This document shows, piece after piece, positions 52,801 to 60,840 of a stretch of DNA of 64,000 nt. A model generated the notes under the pieces. The model was not told the origin of the DNA, did no database searches, and saw only the letters and a program-made list of their open reading frames with translations. Made by a program: the position numbers and the translations under genes. This DNA comes from Verrucomicrobiia bacterium (GTDB lineage Bacteria; Verrucomicrobiota; Verrucomicrobiia; Limisphaerales; UBA9464), in contig JAHCBB010000002.1 in assembly GCA_019634635.1 (NCBI GenBank), forward strand, positions 243,526 to 307,525. Reading direction: 5' to 3'. How positions within the stretch are numbered: the stretch's first letter is position 1; the number at the start of each line of letters is the position of its first letter.

Positions 52801-53971
52801 CCGCGCGTGTGGGGTCGGGGTGCCCCCGGAGGCTTGGAGGCCGGAGTCGGTGCCCGGTCATTTGCGTCCGCGCATCGAGGCGGTGGATGCGGATGGCCGG
52901 GTGCTGGGCGCCGGACGCGACCCGCGGGAGTTGCGTCGTCTGGTGGGCACCGTGCGACCGGCATCTCCGGCGGAATCACCGGCCTGGAAACGGCTGACCC
53001 ACGAATGGGAACGGCTGGATGTCCCGGGCTGGACCTTCGGAGATTTGCCGGAATCGGTGGACGGCGGCCAGGCCGCACCGGGGATTCCCACCGCATATCC
53101 AGGGCTGTCGCTTGAGGGCGGGTGCGTGCATGTGCGCCTGTTTCGGACGGCGGCGTCCGCCCGCGCTGCAAGCCGGGATGGGTTCCAGCGGCTGGTCGAA
53201 CGGTCGCTTCAAAAGGACCTGGCCTGGCTGGAGAAGGATCTCCGGGGACTGGACCGCCTGCATCACAGCTTCGGCTCACCGGCGACGGCGGATGTCCTCC
53301 GGGAAACCGCCATGGACCATATCCGGCGGCAGGTGCTGCCGGCCGAGGCGCCGCCCGGATTGACGCGGACGGCATTTGATGCCGCCGTGCTTGCGTCCCG
53401 TGAGCAATTGCGTGAGGCGGCGCCCCGACTGATCCGTACGGTCGGCTCGATCCTTGCGGCCCGAAAATCACTGCTGGATCGGTTGGGAGCCGGGCCGCCG
53501 ACCCCCGCGGCGCGTCCACGGACTCTCAACGATCTCAGCCAGCTCCCATTGGCGGTCCCCGCGTCCGCGCCCCCGCCACGCCCGGCGACAGCGGGACGTC
53601 CGTGGATCACGGCCGTCCAGCGCGAGCTGGATCGCCTGATGCCACCCCGGTTTCTCGAAGCGACCTCTCCGGACCGTCTGGTGCATTTGCCGCGTTATCT
53701 CAAGGCCCTTCAATTGCGACTCGAACGGGCGGCCCAGCAGCCGGCGCGGGACGCCGAGCGAATCCGGTTGCTGGCGCCCTACGAGACGGCGGCATCCCGG
53801 CTGATGGCGTCGCCGCCGGTCTCGGACGACGACCGCCGGCGGCGGGAGGAGTTCCTTGGGATGCTGGAGGAATTCAAGGTCTCGGTCTTCGCCCAGGAAT
53901 TGGGGACGGTCCTGCCGGTTTCCGCAGCCCGCCTCGACGTCCTGCTGGCGGAACTCCGAGGCGCATCTTGA
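49835..53971 (+). CDS. hrpA: ATP-dependent RNA helicase HrpA (DEAH box)
   Basis: 1378 residues from MSDPRVQELKSLLPRC; ATG 49757 overlaps era and is rejected. The helicase core has GETGSGKT (98-105), DEAH (195-198) and SATLDTGAF, with RRGRAGRVREGVC as motif VI. The helicase-associated, OB-fold and DUF3418 domains typical of HrpA occupy the C-terminal half. It lacks only obvious homology in the terminal 150 residues. Probably acts in mRNA processing or ribosome-associated RNA remodelling. Confidence 0.93.
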   Translation: MSDPRVQELKSLLPRCLLADWVRLGARAARLFRDERHPARHDAVLERLLAQARDSAERCAWRRANAPVVTYPPDLPITARREEIVAAIRRHPVVIVAGETGSGKTTQLPKMCLEAGLGIEARVGCTQPRRVAALSISRRLAAELDVPWGREVGCQIRFDDRTGPETFIKLMTDGILLAEAQGDPLLTGYNALVIDEAHERSLNIDFLLGHLKGLVGRRPDLKVIVTSATLDTGAFSRHFDNAPVIEVSGRMYPVSVRYAPPDSGSEERGEVTCIEAAVQAVEGVLNESVEGDVLVFLPGERDIRETGDLLEGRCGHEAEIVPLYGRLSAGDQQRVFTPSGNRRVILATNIAETSLTLPGIRFVVDAGLARISRYNPRTRTRRLPVEPVSQSSANQRRGRAGRVREGVCIRLYSEEDFASRPPFTQPEIQRANLAEVILRMKAFRLGDIETFPFVNPPSAPAIEGGYQLLIELGALDEVRGLTALGHDLARLPIDPTLGRMLLQAQQEHATRELLIIASGLAIQDPRERPLDKREMADAAHRRFLSPHSDFLTLLNLWNGVHDAWKSLPGQGQRRRFCRDHFLSYVRMREWQDLHAQLHGALEELGTVNLNASGASGEAIHRAILSGLLAHVAMRTGRNAYTGTGNRAVQVFPGSVLFERSEPAAKGSRAHRGRGVESGEPVQAEKTRQPAWIMAGEIVETSQRFARTLAGIEPGWIVGLAPHLCRTTHQNPRWSVGAGRVLVDEIVHFQGLEVLRRAVAYGNLQPAEATAIFIREALVGESLLPPARDRGNEALDEAPGDSPLPPQYAFLGHNRKIRQCVEDWQTRVRLGDARDPGEALYHFYAARLSGVSSVSELNRVIRDASGPGFLCATVADLTDGREMGFDADAFPDRIEVAGHPVPVTYAYAPGESWDGVTLKVPAELLPLVPPSALEWAVPGLRASLVSEWLASLPKSLRRALQPFPPKVEAIVRDLRPAAGSLCEELGQWLHRACGVGVPPEAWRPESVPGHLRPRIEAVDADGRVLGAGRDPRELRRLVGTVRPASPAESPAWKRLTHEWERLDVPGWTFGDLPESVDGGQAAPGIPTAYPGLSLEGGCVHVRLFRTAASARAASRDGFQRLVERSLQKDLAWLEKDLRGLDRLHHSFGSPATADVLRETAMDHIRRQVLPAEAPPGLTRTAFDAAVLASREQLREAAPRLIRTVGSILAARKSLLDRLGAGPPTPAARPRTLNDLSQLPLAVPASAPPPRPATAGRPWITAVQRELDRLMPPRFLEATSPDRLVHLPRYLKALQLRLERAAQQPARDAERIRLLAPYETAASRLMASPPVSDDDRRRREEFLGMLEEFKVSVFAQELGTVLPVSAARLDVLLAELRGAS

Positions 53972-53982
53972 ACGGTTGCTGG

Positions 53983-54432
53983 TCAAGCGGCTCGGGCGGC
54001 TGTGGCCGGCGCCACGTCGAGCAGCGCGGCGAGATCCGCGGGCAGTTCCACGGCCCGCATCGGACCGTCGGGCGGTTTCTCCACACACACGACCACGAGC
54101 TTCCCGACCGCCACCTCCTCGACCGGACCGGGATCCACGCGGGTGAAACGGATCTCATACGACAACGACCGGACGGTCTTCGCCGTCACGCTCAGGTGCA
54201 TTTCAAAAACATCCTCGAATCGGAGCGGGCGCCGGTAGTCGCATGCGGCGTGCACCCTGGGAAACCCGCGCGGCGGCGAGAACTGCCGCAACACGACGGA
54301 GAACCCAAGCGAGCGCAGAAACGCGTGCTCGATGGTTTCCATGTACTGGAAAAACCGGGAGAAATGGACGATTCCCGCGAGGTCGGTGTCGGAGAACTCG
54401 ACGCGCCGGGTGGTCTTGAATTCGTGGGGCAT
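53983..54432 (-). CDS. YbgC-type acyl-CoA thioesterase (hot-dog fold)
   Basis: 149 residues from MPHEFKTTRRVEFSDTD. The catalytic Asp is in SDTDLAGIVHFSRFFQYME, the YbgC/4HBT signature, and DYRRPLRFEDVF follows. It lies 20 bp downstream of thiH on the same strand and 11 bp from the convergent hrpA stop. The link between the thioesterase and thiH is only positional. Confidence 0.88.
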   Translation of the reverse strand: MPHEFKTTRRVEFSDTDLAGIVHFSRFFQYMETIEHAFLRSLGFSVVLRQFSPPRGFPRVHAACDYRRPLRFEDVFEMHLSVTAKTVRSLSYEIRFTRVDPGPVEEVAVGKLVVVCVEKPPDGPMRAVELPADLAALLDVAPATAARAA

Positions 54433-54452
54433 GCCGGTCGCGGGTTGCGGCG

Positions 54453-55655
54453 TCACGCGCAGAGGGCGGCGTCCCAGTCCTTCCACACCGGTTCATAGCC
54501 CAGCCGGCGGATTTGCGCTGCGAACACCGCGGGACTGCGGTCGTCGGCGATCTCGAACTGGCCGGTGGCCGTCGTGCCCTGAGCCGGGCCCGCCGCCGTG
54601 AAGGCCGCGCCCGGCTCCAATTCCACGATGCGACCGCGCACGGTCCGATGCACCTGGTCGCGTCCGGCCCCGGTGTACCCGCCGGGCTCCGTGTGGCTTC
54701 CGGCACTCGCATGGGTGATGCCCAACGGCAGCAGGCCGTCGCGAAGGGCGGCCGGCTCGCGGGTGGACAACACCAGTCCTGCATCGGGAAGAAACAGACG
54801 GAATGCGGTGATCAACTGGACGAGTTCCCGGTCGTCCAGCCGCGTCAGGGGTTCGAACGCGCCCGCGCAGGGACGCAACCGTGGGACCGACACCGTGAGC
54901 ATGGCTCTCCAGCAATGCCGCAGCAGGTGGGCGGCGTGCGCCGCCGTGGCGAGGGCCTCCAATCGCCAGTCGGCCAGACCGTGCAGCGCGCCAATTCCGA
55001 GGCGGCGGAATCCGGCCGCTGCGGCCCGTTCGGGACAGTCGAGCCGCCAGTCAAAATCCCGCTTGGGCCCCGCGGTGTGCATCCGCGCGTACACGTCGCG
55101 GTCGTACGTCTCCTGGTACACCACCAGACCCTCCGCTCCCGCGGTGACCAGGGGCGCGTAATCCGGGGTCTCCATGGGCCCAACCTCCAGCGAGATGGAG
55201 GGCACCAGCGGATGCAATGCCTGAACGCAGTCCCGGAGGTACCCGTTGGACACAAATCGCGGATGTTCCCCGGCCACCAGCAGGACGTTGCGGAATCCCT
55301 GGTCTGACAGGGCTCGCGCCTCGCGGACGACCTCCTCAACCTGGAGGGTCACCCGCAGGATCGGGTGATCCCGGGAAAACCCGCAGTAGGCACAATTGTT
55401 GATGCACTCGTTGCTGAGGTAGAGCGGGGCGAACAGCCGGATGACCCGCCCAAACCGCTGGCGCGTGAGGGTCTGGGCCTTGATGCAGAGGGCCTCCAGT
55501 TGATCGCCGGCCGCGGGCGACAGCAGCGTGGCGAAATCGTTGAGGCTGGCGGGGCCGGCGGTCATCACCCGACGAACCGCGTCGGCGTCCGCCTCGCGGG
55601 CCCGGCGGAGCAAGTCCGTCAGCGGCAGCGTCCGGAACACATCGGAGAAACTCAT
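54453..55655 (-). CDS. thiH: 2-iminoacetate synthase ThiH-like radical SAM protein
   Basis: 400 residues. The radical SAM cluster site is C84-INN-C88-AY-C91, followed by NVLLVAGEHPRFVSNGYLRD, ISLEVGPMETPDY and VVYQETYDRDVYARMH. The C-terminal region has SAGSHTEPGGYTG. ThiH cleaves tyrosine to dehydroglycine for thiazole synthesis. No other thi gene is close, so a ThiH-like function in another pathway (for example HydG-like or a homologue of unknown role) cannot be excluded. The overall length matches ThiH. Confidence 0.82.
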   Translation of the reverse strand: MSFSDVFRTLPLTDLLRRAREADADAVRRVMTAGPASLNDFATLLSPAAGDQLEALCIKAQTLTRQRFGRVIRLFAPLYLSNECINNCAYCGFSRDHPILRVTLQVEEVVREARALSDQGFRNVLLVAGEHPRFVSNGYLRDCVQALHPLVPSISLEVGPMETPDYAPLVTAGAEGLVVYQETYDRDVYARMHTAGPKRDFDWRLDCPERAAAAGFRRLGIGALHGLADWRLEALATAAHAAHLLRHCWRAMLTVSVPRLRPCAGAFEPLTRLDDRELVQLITAFRLFLPDAGLVLSTREPAALRDGLLPLGITHASAGSHTEPGGYTGAGRDQVHRTVRGRIVELEPGAAFTAAGPAQGTTATGQFEIADDRSPAVFAAQIRRLGYEPVWKDWDAALCA

Positions 55656-55824
55656 TCCGCCGCCACCGTACCGGGGACTGCGGCCGCATCAAGCCGCGGC
55701 CCCGGCTTCGATCCCGATCCCGGATGCAAACGTCCCGATTTCGCCCCTTGAACTCCGCAGTCCGTTCGTCAGGTTACCGCGTCCTGCCGTGGTTGGATTG
55801 TCTGGTCAATAGGGCGGCAGGATT

Positions 55825-55859
55825 GGGCGGTCCGCGGCACCTGGGTGCTCGGACCGCCC
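55825..55859 (+). terminator. Isolated strong hairpin upstream of glnK
   Basis: A perfect 10-bp stem GGGCGGTCCG / CGGACCGCCC encloses a 15-nt loop, followed on the plus strand by TTCGCTTTAGG. It lies between divergent genes, so it ends no annotated plus-strand gene. It may terminate an unannotated short RNA or be a regulatory stem. Confidence 0.4.
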
Positions 55860-55869
55860 TTCGCTTTAG

Positions 55870-56520
<651 letters not shown>

Positions 56521-56538
56521 AACCATCCAACCTACGCC

Positions 56539-57972
56539 ATGAAAGTGAGTTCCATGAAATGTTTCCCCAAGTTGCTGCTGCTGCTGTTCGCCGCCGCAGT
56601 CCTGACTGTTTCCGGCCGCGCCCAGGATGCCCCGGATGTTGTCGCGGTCGCCGTCGAGGAGGTGGTTGAGGCCGTCGCGGACGAGACCCCCCAGCATGCC
56701 AGCATGGAGGCCTTTGCCGAGTCAGCCGCCTACCCGCTGTTCACGGCCAACAATCTGTGGATGATGCTTTGCGCCGGCCTGGTGTTCATCATGCATCTGG
56801 GTTTTGCGTGCGTGGAGTCCGGCCTCACCCGCGCCAAGAACACGGTCAACATCCTTTTTAAGAACACCCTGATTCCCTGCATCGGCCTGCTGACGTATGC
56901 CGTTGTCGGCTTCAACCTCATGTATCCCGGGGAGGATTTTGCCGGGAAATGGTTTGGATTTGGAGGGTTCGGGGTGACGGTGACCGATCCGCTGGCCCAG
57001 CTGACCAACACCTACAACGCGGGCTACACCTATTGGACCGACTTCCTGTTCCAGGCGATGTTTGCGGCGACGGCGGCGACCATCGTCTCCGGCGCGGTGG
57101 CCGAGCGGATCAAGCTCGGACCGTTCCTCATCTTCTCCACCTTGTTCGTGGCCATCAGCTATCCCATCACGGGCATGTGGAAGTGGGGCGGTGGCTGGCT
57201 GCAGGCGATGGAGACGCCCTTCTACGATTTCGCCGGATCCACCCTGGTGCATTCCGTCGGCGGTTGGGGGGCATTGGCAGGCTCCATCATCCTGGGACCC
57301 CGATTAGGCAAGTACCTCAAGGGCGGCAAGATGAATGCCCTCCCCGGACACAGCATGCCCCTGGCCACCATTGGCGTCTTCCTGCTCTGGCTGGGCTGGT
57401 TCGGGTTCAACGGCGGGTCGGTGCTCTCCGCGGACCCGGCATTGGTTTCCCTGACCCTCGTGACCACCTGCCTCGCCGCCGCTGCGGGCGGACTCAGCGC
57501 CGCCCTGACATCCTGGATGGCCCTCAAGAAGCCAGACCTCTCAATGGCGCTCAACGGCATCCTCGCGGGTCTGGTGGGCATCACCGCGGGTGCGGATCAG
57601 ATGGCGGCGCTGTCCGCCGCCTTGATCGGGTTGATTGCCGGCGTGATCGTGGTGTTCTCCGTCATCTTCTTCGACAAGATCAAGATTGACGATCCGGTGG
57701 GAGCCATTTCGGTGCACCTGGTCTGCGGCATCTTCGGAACGCTGGCGGTCGGCATGTTTGGAGAACTGGCCGGACCGAAGCAGTTCATGTCCCAGTTGAT
57801 CGGCGTCGTCGCGATCGGGGCCTTCACATTCATCTTCGCCTACGTGCTGTTCCTGATCGTCAAAGCGATCTTCGGCCTGCGCGTCAGCGAGGAGGAGGAG
57901 GTTGGCGGGTTGGACCTTGGCGAGCACGGGTGCCACGCCTACCCCGACTTCCAAGGGATGGGGGAGAACTAA
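56539..57972 (+). CDS. amtB: Ammonium transporter
   Basis: 477 residues with a cleavable-looking signal sequence (LLLLLFAAAVLTVSGRAQ) before 11 membrane segments, as in many Amt proteins. The twin-histidine channel residues lie in STLVHSVGGWGALAGS and GAISVHLVCGIFG, and FACVESGLTRAKNTVNI is the Amt signature. The acidic C-terminal tail (SEEEEVGGLDLGEHGCHAYP) matches the cytosolic region that PII contacts. Co-transcribed with glnK. Confidence 0.96.
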   Translation: MKVSSMKCFPKLLLLLFAAAVLTVSGRAQDAPDVVAVAVEEVVEAVADETPQHASMEAFAESAAYPLFTANNLWMMLCAGLVFIMHLGFACVESGLTRAKNTVNILFKNTLIPCIGLLTYAVVGFNLMYPGEDFAGKWFGFGGFGVTVTDPLAQLTNTYNAGYTYWTDFLFQAMFAATAATIVSGAVAERIKLGPFLIFSTLFVAISYPITGMWKWGGGWLQAMETPFYDFAGSTLVHSVGGWGALAGSIILGPRLGKYLKGGKMNALPGHSMPLATIGVFLLWLGWFGFNGGSVLSADPALVSLTLVTTCLAAAAGGLSAALTSWMALKKPDLSMALNGILAGLVGITAGADQMAALSAALIGLIAGVIVVFSVIFFDKIKIDDPVGAISVHLVCGIFGTLAVGMFGELAGPKQFMSQLIGVVAIGAFTFIFAYVLFLIVKAIFGLRVSEEEEVGGLDLGEHGCHAYPDFQGMGEN

Positions 57973-58003
57973 CGACCCCGGCACCCTCAGGCCCGGGGGT
58001 CGG
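57973..58003 (+). terminator. GC-rich hairpin after amtB
   Basis: CGACCCCGG pairs with CCGGGGGTCG (one bulged G) immediately after the amtB stop codon. There is no U-tract. It separates amtB from the convergent PP2C gene. Confidence 0.45.
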
Positions 58004-58217
58004 ACACGTTCTGGCTCCCGGGTCGCAGCTCCCACTGGCATCCGTTCCGAAGCTTGGTCTGCAGGGACTTGGCCCGTTTCGCCGGATCCGGATCGCCCGG
58101 TGGATTCTGCCCGGGTGGCCAATAAGGGCGGCCTGTGAGCCGCCATTGGCTGCCCGGGCATTTTTGCCTTCCGACAGCGTTGTTCACTTGGTGTGGCCGA
58201 TGGTTCCGATCCGGCCA

Positions 58218-59072
58218 CTACGCGATCTGAACGATCAGCGCGGTGGTGTTGTCCCGCCCGTCCGCAGTGACGGCATCGGCCACCAGCCGGGTCGCACGGG
58301 TAAGGGACGCGGCCTCGGGGATTCCCTGGCGCAGGGACTCCTCGATCTGGGAGTCAAACAGGCCGCCGATGAGTCCGTCGGTGCACAGCAGGAAGCAGTC
58401 CCCGGGTTCATAGCCCACCGCACCCACCTGCGGGTCCACGAACTGGTTGCCGCCGCCCAGGGCCTTCTGGAGCACATTGCGGCGCGGATGCGTGCGCGCC
58501 TCGCGCTCATTGATCTTGCCGTTCCGGAAGAGCCAGCCCACGTGGGTGTCGTCGTGGCTCAACTGTCGCAGGGCCCCCGCCCCGGCCGGAAGGTAGTAGA
58601 TCCGGCTGTCCCCGATGTGACCGAAGTACATCCAGCCCGGCGTGAACCAGCACAGGCTGAGGGTGGCCCCCATGTTGGCGCATTCCTCATAGCTGCCCCC
58701 CCAGTATTTGATCGCCCGATGAATCTTGGCGAACAGGTCGCCGAGGACGTCGGGGTACCCCGGGTTCATCCCGGCCGCCTGTTGGTGAAAGGATCGTGGC
58801 AGCAGCGCGGTGATCTGCTCCACCGCCAGCCGGCTCGCAAACTCCCCGGCATTGGCACCGCCCATGCCGTCACTCACCGCAAACACGTAATCGTGCTGTT
58901 CCGTGGTGGCCTCGCCGAAGCCCCCGAGACGCTGCACCTCCCGGGCGTCGAATCGCAGGCCGAGAAAGGCATCCTCGTTGTTCGGACGGATCCGCCCGCG
59001 GTCGGTCCGGGCAGACCATTGGAGGCGGTTCGGGGACGTCGAGGACGACGCGGGCGGCAGGGAGTCACTCAT
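58218..59072 (-). CDS. PP2C-type Ser/Thr phosphatase
   Basis: 284 residues. PPM/PP2C metal-binding motifs: TDRGRIRPNNEDAF (Glu33, Asp34), AVSDGMGGANAGEFAS (Asp68, Gly69), GHIGDSRIYYL, LCTDGL and DGRDNTTALIV. Dephosphorylates phosphoserine/threonine proteins. Its ATG overlaps the stop of the mini-kinase gene upstream by four bases, so the phosphatase is co-translated with it. It faces amtB from the opposite strand. Confidence 0.93.
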   Translation of the reverse strand: MSDSLPPASSSTSPNRLQWSARTDRGRIRPNNEDAFLGLRFDAREVQRLGGFGEATTEQHDYVFAVSDGMGGANAGEFASRLAVEQITALLPRSFHQQAAGMNPGYPDVLGDLFAKIHRAIKYWGGSYEECANMGATLSLCWFTPGWMYFGHIGDSRIYYLPAGAGALRQLSHDDTHVGWLFRNGKINEREARTHPRRNVLQKALGGGNQFVDPQVGAVGYEPGDCFLLCTDGLIGGLFDSQIEESLRQGIPEAASLTRATRLVADAVTADGRDNTTALIVQIA

Positions 59073-59467
59073 GCAGGGGTGGCGGGAGGCGTCTCCGGAA
59101 GGAGCGTGGCGAACTCGAAATCAATGATGCAGAAGCGGCCGTCCGCCTGCCGGTACGTCACGTTGCGCCGCTCGGGATCGTCGTGTCGCACCCCATAGGC
59201 CTCGAGTTCCGTGAACAGCTCCTTCAATCGCGCCTCATCGAGGTGCTCGACACGGGTGCCACAGTTCGTGGTCACCAGGCGCAGTCGCGCGGGATCGGCG
59301 TCCAGGAGGCGCGGCACGAACGGACACTCCCTGGCCTCCAGGTGCTTCAACACCCGGACCTCGTTGGCAAAGCGGTCCGCGGCATTGGGGCCGAGAAAGG
59401 TCTTGATCACCCGACCATCGAAGGTGAGGTGAACCGTGGCCCGCAGGGTGTCTTTGACCTTCAGCAT
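59069..59467 (-). CDS. Miniature protein-kinase-like protein coupled to PP2C
   Basis: 132 residues from MLKVKDTLRATVHL; ATG 59554 is an alternative that adds an unrelated 29 residues. The kinase core residues can all be assigned: VIKTF (Lys22, beta-3 lysine), ANEVRVLKHLE (Glu36, alpha-C), HDDPERRN (His95, Asp97 catalytic, Asn102 metal; H-x-D-(4)-N as in HRDxxxxN) and IIDFEFA (Asp116-Phe-Glu, equivalent to DFG). No glycine-rich loop is obvious, and the protein stops about 16 residues after the DFE, so the activation segment and most of the C-lobe are missing. Function is inferred to be a minimal or RIO/Bud32-like kinase; it could instead be a pseudokinase regulator of the phosphatase. Confidence 0.75.
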   Translation of the reverse strand: MLKVKDTLRATVHLTFDGRVIKTFLGPNAADRFANEVRVLKHLEARECPFVPRLLDADPARLRLVTTNCGTRVEHLDEARLKELFTELEAYGVRHDDPERRNVTYRQADGRFCIIDFEFATLLPETPPATPA

Positions 59468-59699
59468 GAGGCGGCTGGCCGGATTCGACCGGGATGGGCG
59501 ATTCGAAACAAGCTCCGTCTCGGTCGCGATGGAATGCGCGGGAAATTCAAGCATTGCATCTTGTTCAAGCTCAAATGGATGTAACAGCGACTTGCTTCCA
59601 TGAAGCCTCTGGGGGCACCTTGGTCGGAGGGCGGCATTCCGACTGCTCTCCGGGTCCGCCGATTCGTTGGCACTTCATAGCAACTCTGAATTCCCATCC

Positions 59700-60725
59700 A
59701 TGGCGAAATACAAACTCGAATACATTTGGCTCGACGGCTACGAACCCGTTCCAAATCTCCGCGGTAAAACCCAGATCAAGGAGTACGACAGCTTCCCCAA
59801 GCTCGAACAGCTCCCGTTGTGGGGCTTTGACGGCAGCTCCACCCGCCAGGCGGAGGGCAAGAGCTCCGACTGCATGCTCAAGCCGGTCGCCGTCTATCCC
59901 GATGCCGCCCGCTCCAACGGCGCGCTGGTCATGTGCGAGGTGATGATGCCGGATGGCAAGACGCCGCATCCCTCCAATTCCCGGGCGACGATTCTGGATG
60001 ATCCGGACGCCTGGTTCGGGTTCGAGCAGGAGTACTTCCTCTACAAGGATGGCGCGCCGCTGGGCTTTCCGCCGGGAGGCGGATTCCCTCCGCCCCAGGG
60101 GGAGTACTACACGGGTGTCGGCTACAAGAACGTGGGCAACATCGCCCGGGAGATTGTCGAGAAGCACCTCGATCTCTGCCTGGAGGCCGGCATCAACCAC
60201 GAAGGCATCAATGCCGAGGTGGCCAAGGGACAGTGGGAGTTCCAAATCTTCGGCAAGGGCTCGCGAACGGCTGCGGACCAAGTCTGGATGGCCCGGTACC
60301 TCCTGCTGCGCCTGTGCGAGTCGTACTGCGTGGACGTGAACTGGCACTGCAAGCCGCTGGGCAAGGATGTGGACTGGAACGGTTCGGGCATGCACGCGAA
60401 TTTCTCCACGAAGCATCTGCGCGAGGTCGGCGGACAAGCGTACTTCGAGAAGCTCATGGCGGCATTCGACAAGTACAAGAACGAGCACATCGCCGTGTAC
60501 GGTCCGGACAATCACATGCGACTGACCGGGCTTCACGAGACCCAGTCCATTGACAAGTTCAACTACGGTCTCGCCAACCGCGGTGCGTCCATCCGGGTGC
60601 CGCACAGTTTCGTGAACAACGGCTACAAAGGGTACTTGGAGGACCGCCGTCCGAATTCCCAGGGTGATCCCTATCGGATCGCGAGCCGCATCCTGCAGAC
60701 GATTGCGACGGTGCCGACCCAGTAG
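59700..60725 (+). CDS. glnA: Glutamine synthetase, type II (eukaryotic-like)
   Basis: 341 residues from MAKYKLEYIWLDGYEPVPNL; ATG 59667 is rejected because the GSII family begins MxxYKLEYIW. The short length and the GFDGSSTRQAEGKSSD, GFEQEYFLYKDG, NGSGMHANFSTKHLR and NRGASIRVPH motifs mark GSII rather than GSI (about 470 residues). It assimilates ammonium brought in by amtB. It is separated from its upstream kinase/phosphatase pair by divergent orientation and followed by a strong terminator. Confidence 0.95.
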   Translation: MAKYKLEYIWLDGYEPVPNLRGKTQIKEYDSFPKLEQLPLWGFDGSSTRQAEGKSSDCMLKPVAVYPDAARSNGALVMCEVMMPDGKTPHPSNSRATILDDPDAWFGFEQEYFLYKDGAPLGFPPGGGFPPPQGEYYTGVGYKNVGNIAREIVEKHLDLCLEAGINHEGINAEVAKGQWEFQIFGKGSRTAADQVWMARYLLLRLCESYCVDVNWHCKPLGKDVDWNGSGMHANFSTKHLREVGGQAYFEKLMAAFDKYKNEHIAVYGPDNHMRLTGLHETQSIDKFNYGLANRGASIRVPHSFVNNGYKGYLEDRRPNSQGDPYRIASRILQTIATVPTQ

Positions 60726-60786
60726 TCCGGCTTCCGTGTCTGAAGCCGGGGCGCGATCTGCGTCCCGGGAGCCATTGACGGAGATC

Positions 60787-60810
60787 GGGGCGGTGCGAAA
60801 GCACCGCCCC
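60787..60810 (+). terminator. Terminator hairpin after glnA
   Basis: A perfect 10-bp stem GGGGCGGTGC / GCACCGCCCC closed by a GAAA tetraloop lies 61 bp after the glnA stop and before the convergent aminotransferase. The following sequence AACCGTTTCC is only weakly U-rich. Confidence 0.65.
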
Positions 60811-60840
60811 AACCGTTTCCACGCGGGACTTCCCGGGAAG

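Noticed and set aside
59668..59681. Sigma-54-like TTGGCAC...GC just before glnA
   Set aside because: The GG to GC gap is 9 rather than the required 10 bp, and a start there would leave a leader of only about 7 nt.
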